This document shows, piece by piece, positions 60,187 to 64,000 of a stretch of 64,000 nucleotides of DNA. Source of the DNA: Rhodopseudomonas sp. AAP120 (GTDB lineage Bacteria; Pseudomonadota; Alphaproteobacteria; Rhizobiales; Xanthobacteraceae); NCBI RefSeq assembly GCF_001295845.1, contig NZ_LJIC01000059.1:1-64000 (forward strand). Reading direction: 5' to 3'. A program made the translations under genes and the position numbers. The first letter of the stretch is position 1, and each line of letters opens with the position of its first letter. The notes under the pieces were generated by a model, which saw only the letters and a program-made list of their open reading frames with translations, was not told where the DNA came from and made no database searches.

Positions 60187-60519
60187 TTACGCCGGCAGCG
60201 AGCGCGGCGCGAACAGGATCACGCTCATGCCGACCAGGCAGATCGCGGCGCCGATCATGTCCCAACTGTCCGGCCGATGCCCCTCCATCGCCCAGCCCCA
60301 CAGCAGCGCGCTGGCGATGTAGATGCCGCCATAGGCCGCGTAGGCGCGCCCGGCCAGCGGACTGTCGACCAGCGTCAGCAGATAGGCGAACAGAGCCAGC
60401 GCCATCATGCCCGGGATCAGCCACAACGCCGACTTGTCCAGCCGCAGCCACGCCCAGAACGCAAAACACCCGGCGATCTCCATCACCGCGGCGGCACAAA
60501 AGGTGAGGAGGGAGGTCAT
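60187..60519 (-). CDS. YnfA-family (UPF0060) membrane protein
   Basis: The 110-residue protein has four membrane helices and the family pattern [17 protein letters not shown] and [17 protein letters not shown]. YnfA resembles small multidrug transporters, but its activity in this group is not established. The start is the ATG at 60519. Confidence 0.9.
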   Translation of the reverse strand: MTSLLTFCAAAVMEIAGCFAFWAWLRLDKSALWLIPGMMALALFAYLLTLVDSPLAGRAYAAYGGIYIASALLWGWAMEGHRPDSWDMIGAAICLVGMSVILFAPRSLPA

Positions 60520-60597
60520 GGGGAGCCTTCGAACGATGGGGCGAAGTGTTGCGCAGCATAAGGCGCGAAGCGCCGAGAGAGCAGCCAAGCCGGCAAA

Positions 60598-60627
60598 GAA
60601 AAAGGCGCGGAGGGCATCCGCGCCTTT
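60598..60627 (-). terminator. Intrinsic terminator after icd
   Basis: Read leftward, AAAGGCGCGGA and TCCGCGCCTTT form an 11-base stem followed by TTCTTT, 24 bp after the icd stop. Confidence 0.88.
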
Positions 60628-60650
60628 CCGATTCTACGATGTCGGCCCTA

Positions 60651-61877
60651 TCAGGCGGCCTTGGTCTCGCTCATCGCCTTGTTGAGGTTCTGCGCGACCT
60701 TGTCGAGGAAGCCTTCGGTCGACAGCCAGCGCTGGTCGGCGCCGACCAGGAGCGCAAGGTCCTTGGTCATCGCACCGGCTTCGACGGTCTCGACGCAGAC
60801 CTTCTCGAGCAGGTCGGCGAAGCGGGCCAGCTCTTCGTTGCTGTCGAGCTTGGCGCGATGCGCGAGGCCGCGGGTCCAGGCGAAGATCGAGGCGATCGAA
60901 TTGGTCGAGGTCGCCTTGCCCTTCTGGTGCTCGCGATAGTGGCGGGTGACAGTGCCGTGGGCGGCTTCGGCTTCCACCGTCTTGCCGTCCGGCGTCATCA
61001 GCACCGAGGTCATCAGGCCGAGCGAGCCGTAGCCCTGCGCCACGGTGTCGGACTGCACGTCGCCGTCGTAGTTCTTACAGGCCCAGACATAGCCGCCCGA
61101 CCACTTCAGCGCGGAGGCGACCATGTCGTCGATCAGGCGGTGCTCGTAGGTCAGGCCCTTGGCGTCGTATTCGGTCTTGAACTCGGCGTCGAAGATCTCC
61201 TGGAAGATGTCCTTGAAGCGACCATCATAGACTTTCATGATGGTGTTCTTGGTCGACAGGTAGACCGGGTAGTTCCGCATCAGGCCGTAGTTCAGCGACG
61301 CGCGGGCGAAGTCCTTGATCGACTCGTCGAGGTTGTACATCGACATCGCGACGCCGGCGCCGGGTGCCTTGAACACTTCGCGCTCGATCACCTGGCCGTC
61401 CTCGCCGACGAACTTCATCGTCAGCGTGCCCGGGCCGGGGAACTTGATGTCGGTCGCGCGATACTGGTCGCCGTAAGCGTGGCGGCCGATCACGATCGGC
61501 TTGGTCCAGCCCGGCACCAGCCGCGGCACGTTCTTGCAGATGATCGGTTCGCGGAAGATCACGCCGCCGAGGATGTTGCGGATCGTGCCGTTCGGCGACT
61601 TCCACATGTTCTTGAGGCCGAACTCCTTCACCCGCGCTTCGTCCGGGGTGATGGTGGCGCACTTCACGCCGACGCCGACCTGCTTGATGGCGTTCGCCGC
61701 ATCGATGGTGACCTGGTCGTCGGTCGCGTCGCGGTGCTCCATTCCAAGGTCGAAATACATCAGTTCCACGTCGAGGAACGGCGTGATCAGCTTGTCCTTG
61801 ATCATCTGCCAAATGATGCGGGTCATCTCGTCGCCGTCGAGTTCGACGACGGGATTTTTCACCTTGATTTTCGCCAT
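60651..61877 (-). CDS. icd: Isocitrate dehydrogenase, NADP-dependent
   Basis: The enzyme oxidises isocitrate to 2-oxoglutarate in the TCA cycle. The 408-residue protein is the eukaryote-like, dimeric subfamily II type, starting [20 protein letters not shown] and with KYFDG-like segments such as [18 protein letters not shown] and the C-terminal [13 protein letters not shown]. The start is the ATG at 61877. It is divergent from the TrmJ-like gene with about 400 bp between. Confidence 0.96.
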   Translation of the reverse strand: MAKIKVKNPVVELDGDEMTRIIWQMIKDKLITPFLDVELMYFDLGMEHRDATDDQVTIDAANAIKQVGVGVKCATITPDEARVKEFGLKNMWKSPNGTIRNILGGVIFREPIICKNVPRLVPGWTKPIVIGRHAYGDQYRATDIKFPGPGTLTMKFVGEDGQVIEREVFKAPGAGVAMSMYNLDESIKDFARASLNYGLMRNYPVYLSTKNTIMKVYDGRFKDIFQEIFDAEFKTEYDAKGLTYEHRLIDDMVASALKWSGGYVWACKNYDGDVQSDTVAQGYGSLGLMTSVLMTPDGKTVEAEAAHGTVTRHYREHQKGKATSTNSIASIFAWTRGLAHRAKLDSNEELARFADLLEKVCVETVEAGAMTKDLALLVGADQRWLSTEGFLDKVAQNLNKAMSETKAA

Positions 61878-62280
61878 GCGGGATCGGGCCTTCTTTGCGA
61901 CAGCTGGGGCGGGATTGGGCTTGAGCCGCGCCCGCTATAGCACTGCGCGGCGCGCGCTGGAAAGCCGAATGGGCGGGCAATTGCGCACGATTCGCAACGT
62001 TCCGGCGCATGGCGGGGACGCGCGCGCGCCGACTGTCCGCCGGGCCACATTGCGGCCCTTGCTCATGCGACGGATGAGCCGGAACCTCATGTTCTTAACG
62101 AATCGTCAAAACTCTTGGTAAACGTATTATTTCGCTTGAGAAAACGCGCCAGCCTTGGCACCAGCAGGGGCGCGAAACGGCGCCTGCGCGGTCGCCTTGT
62201 TCAAGCTCCGCTATAATCTCAACGCAGCTCTGGCCGCCGACCTCGTGCGACACCGGGGCGCTATTCCGAAAGCTCGTCCG
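61878..62280. other. Gene-free stretch between icd and the TrmJ-like gene
   Basis: No convincing reading frame was found. In-frame codons upstream of 62281 look non-coding. An AT-rich patch near 62090-62130 (TCTTAACGAATCGTCAAAAC) could hold promoters; no strong palindrome was found. Confidence 0.45.
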
Positions 62281-63477
62281 ATGGCCGGTTCAGGCACCGA
62301 CAAATCCAAGCCCGCAACGGACCTCGCCGGACCTGTTGTCATTCTGGTTGAACCGCAGCTCGGCGAGAACATCGGGATGTGCGCGCGGGCGATGGGTAAT
62401 TTCGGCCTGAAGCGTTTACGTCTGGTAAAGCCGCGCGACGGCTGGCCCAACATCGCAGCGACGCGCGCCTCGGCCGGCGCCGACCACATCCTGAATGCGG
62501 TGGAACTGTTCGACAGCGTCGAGGCCGCGGTGGCCGATTGCGCGCTGCTGTTCGCCACCACCGCACGCGCCCATGACCAGGCCAAGCCGGTGCGCGCGCC
62601 CGAGGCGGCCGCGCAGGAGATCGTCGCCGCGACCGCGTCCGGCGTCACCGCCGGCATCCTGTTCGGCCGCGAGCGTCACGGCCTCGAGAACCACGAGGTC
62701 GCGCTCGCCAACCGCATCGTCACTTTCCCGGTCAACCCGGCCTTCGCCTCGCTGAACCTGGCGCAGGCGGTGCTGCTGATGGGCTATGAATGGTTCAAGC
62801 ACGCCACCGGCGGCGCATTGCCGTTCGACATGCCCGAGCGCTCCGAGCCGGCGTCGCAGCACCAGATGCAGGCGTTCTTCGACAATCTGGTCGCCGAGCT
62901 CGACCGCGTCGAGTTCCTCCGCCCGCCGGAGAAGCGCGACACCATGCTGGTCAATCTGCGCAACATCTTCACCCGCATGGATCCGACCAAGCAGGACATC
63001 CACACACTGCACGGCGCCATCATGGCGATCGCCGAGGGCCGCAAGGGCCCAGCCAAGGGCGGCGTGCTCGACGGCGAGCAGGCCACACGGTTGCGCGCGC
63101 TCTTGGCCGAGCGCGCGGCCGGCGCCGCTGATCCCGACGGCGGCTCGCTGCGCGGCCTGGCGCGGCTGCTCCGCCGCAACCCGACCGACGCCGAGCGCCT
63201 CTTATGGGAGAAGCTGCGCAGCGACCGCCGCTTCGCCGGCAACTTCAAGCGCCAGACCCCGGTCGGCCGCCACATCCCGGATTTCGTCTCCTTCACCCGC
63301 CGCCTGGTGATCGAGCTGATCCACCCGGACGAAGGCGACGCCGTCGCGGCGGACAGGGCCGCGCGCAAAACCTGGCTGGAAGAGCGCGACTACCGCGTGG
63401 TGTGGGTGACGGCCGACGAGGTGAATGCAGACATCGGCGCGGTGCTGGGGCGGATCGAGGCGGTGCTGGCGGGGTAG
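62281..63477 (+). CDS. TrmJ-type RNA methyltransferase fused to a DUF559 nuclease-like domain
   Basis: Residues about 15-170 of the 398 form a SPOUT fold of TrmJ type: PVVILVEPQLGENIGMCARA, GRERHGLENHEVALANR and the trefoil knot ASLNLAQAVLLMGYEW. TrmJ makes 2'-O-methylation at position 32 of tRNAs. Residues about 290-395 fit DUF559, a PD-(D/E)xK-like nuclease fold: RNPTDAERLLWEKLRSDRRF, VGRHIPDFVSFTRRLVIEL. The usual ELDGxQH motif is replaced by ELIHPDEG, so cutting activity is doubtful. The start at 62281 excludes upstream codons that look random. Confidence 0.88.
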   Translation: MAGSGTDKSKPATDLAGPVVILVEPQLGENIGMCARAMGNFGLKRLRLVKPRDGWPNIAATRASAGADHILNAVELFDSVEAAVADCALLFATTARAHDQAKPVRAPEAAAQEIVAATASGVTAGILFGRERHGLENHEVALANRIVTFPVNPAFASLNLAQAVLLMGYEWFKHATGGALPFDMPERSEPASQHQMQAFFDNLVAELDRVEFLRPPEKRDTMLVNLRNIFTRMDPTKQDIHTLHGAIMAIAEGRKGPAKGGVLDGEQATRLRALLAERAAGAADPDGGSLRGLARLLRRNPTDAERLLWEKLRSDRRFAGNFKRQTPVGRHIPDFVSFTRRLVIELIHPDEGDAVAADRAARKTWLEERDYRVVWVTADEVNADIGAVLGRIEAVLAG

Positions 63478-63569
63478 GGCGGCCGCGCGCGGCGCCGATT
63501 GACTTGGCCGGCGCTGCGCGATGGACTGCGACCTAGCGGCGAAACGGCCGCAGCTGACGGAGGAGATTT

Positions 63570-63971
63570 ATGCGACATTCCACTCCACGCCGCATCGCCA
63601 GCGGCTTCGCCGCGCTCGCGGCCGTGCTCGTCGCCGGATCGATCGGAAGTGCCCGCGCCGACGAAGTCGCCGGCACCTGGCTGCGCGACACCGGCGCGTC
63701 GAAGGTGAAGTTCGCGCCCTGCGGTGGCGCGCTGTGCGGCACGCTGGTGTGGATCAAGCCGGGCGTCGAGACGCCGGCGAAGGTCGGCCAGAAGGTGTTC
63801 TTCGACATGAAGCCGACCGGCGCCAACGCCTGGAGCGGCAGCGCCTTCAATCCGGAAGACGGCAAGACCTACAGCGGCAAGATGAGCCTCGCCGGCGGCA
63901 CCCTGACCACCCAGGGCTGCGCGATGGGTGGCATGATCTGCAAATCGTCGACCTGGACTCGGAGCAACTGA
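63570..63971 (+). CDS. Exported DUF2147 protein
   Basis: The 133-residue protein has a signal peptide ending near SARA and then the DUF2147 pattern: EVAGTWLRDTGASKVKFAPC, a GALCGTLVW strand, then YSGKMSLAGGTLTTQGCAMG. It is probably periplasmic; function not known. GGAGGAG precedes the ATG. It is the last complete gene of the window. Confidence 0.87.
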   Translation: MRHSTPRRIASGFAALAAVLVAGSIGSARADEVAGTWLRDTGASKVKFAPCGGALCGTLVWIKPGVETPAKVGQKVFFDMKPTGANAWSGSAFNPEDGKTYSGKMSLAGGTLTTQGCAMGGMICKSSTWTRSN

Positions 63972-64000
63972 GCGGCGCTTGGAGCGACCGATATGAAAAG

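Noticed and set aside
59984-60322. Possible short gene with AAGGAG before ATG at 59984, divergent from the AraC gene
   Set aside because: The translation is low-complexity and Arg/Ser/Ala-rich after 35 residues and runs into the ynfA gene on the other strand. The ribosome site alone is not enough.
62155-62280. Longer N-terminus of the TrmJ-type protein
   Set aside because: The extra 42 residues do not look like the family and overlap the probable promoter.

Overview
The window looks like chromosomal DNA of a purple non-sulfur or related Nitrobacteraceae alphaproteobacterium, most like Rhodopseudomonas palustris or a close Bradyrhizobium relative. This rests on high GC, protein families typical of that group, a CtrA-type cell-cycle setting (CckA, CtrA boxes), an alphaproteobacterial SOS box (GAAC-N7-GAAC) before recA, a tandem glycine riboswitch before gcvTHP, and several families of palindromic intergenic repeats. 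I infer this from memory of the families; no database search was run. No rRNA, tRNA, CRISPR array or complete insertion sequence was recognised.

Positions 1-8450 hold a TPR protein that probably starts outside the window, then a flagellar export and basal-body cluster: fliO-fliP leftward, and flgB-flgC-fliE-fliQ-fliR-flhB rightward. Two CtrA-type boxes lie between the two directions. Positions 8450-11000 carry a divergent pair that looks inserted between flhB and the kinase gene cckA: an acyl-CoA-dehydrogenase-fold flavoenzyme with nitroalkane oxidase signatures, and an AraC regulator broken by a one-base frameshift. cckA follows.

Positions 14000-31000 are a mosaic: a Tim44-like protein, GST, GFA-family protein, exported proteins including a Kazal-type inhibitor, class I fumarase, a DUF3616 protein, an Ig-repeat protein, YciB, a SET methyltransferase with a histone-H1-like tail, an XRE regulator, a DsbA/FrnE oxidoreductase, a CelD-like acetyltransferase, a caspase-like protein, a PilZ protein and a hotdog thioesterase. 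Positions 31100-35550 hold many very small genes (lipoprotein, exported, zinc-ribbon, collagen-like, receiver), a Crp/Fnr regulator and a perfect FNR/FixK box.

Positions 35670-37505 are the most unusual part. This AT-richer block lies between two copies of a bipartite direct repeat exactly 1,800 bp apart. It carries a P63C-domain gene preceded by a perfect 32-bp-arm hairpin, and a convergent 44-residue reading frame behind a shared terminator. It abuts the LexA-controlled promoter of recA.

Positions 37640-49800 are core housekeeping: recA, gcvP-gcvH-gcvT with riboswitch, alaS with a GNAT gene, and an AI-2E family membrane protein with an unassigned cytoplasmic domain. Positions 50100-60000 form an iron/siderophore region: two TonB-dependent receptors of 769 residues, a PepSY-TM protein, a small membrane protein, a PchR-like AraC regulator and a Kef-type antiporter beside a fragment of a second one. 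The window ends with ynfA, icd, a TrmJ methyltransferase fused to a DUF559 nuclease-like domain, and a DUF2147 protein.
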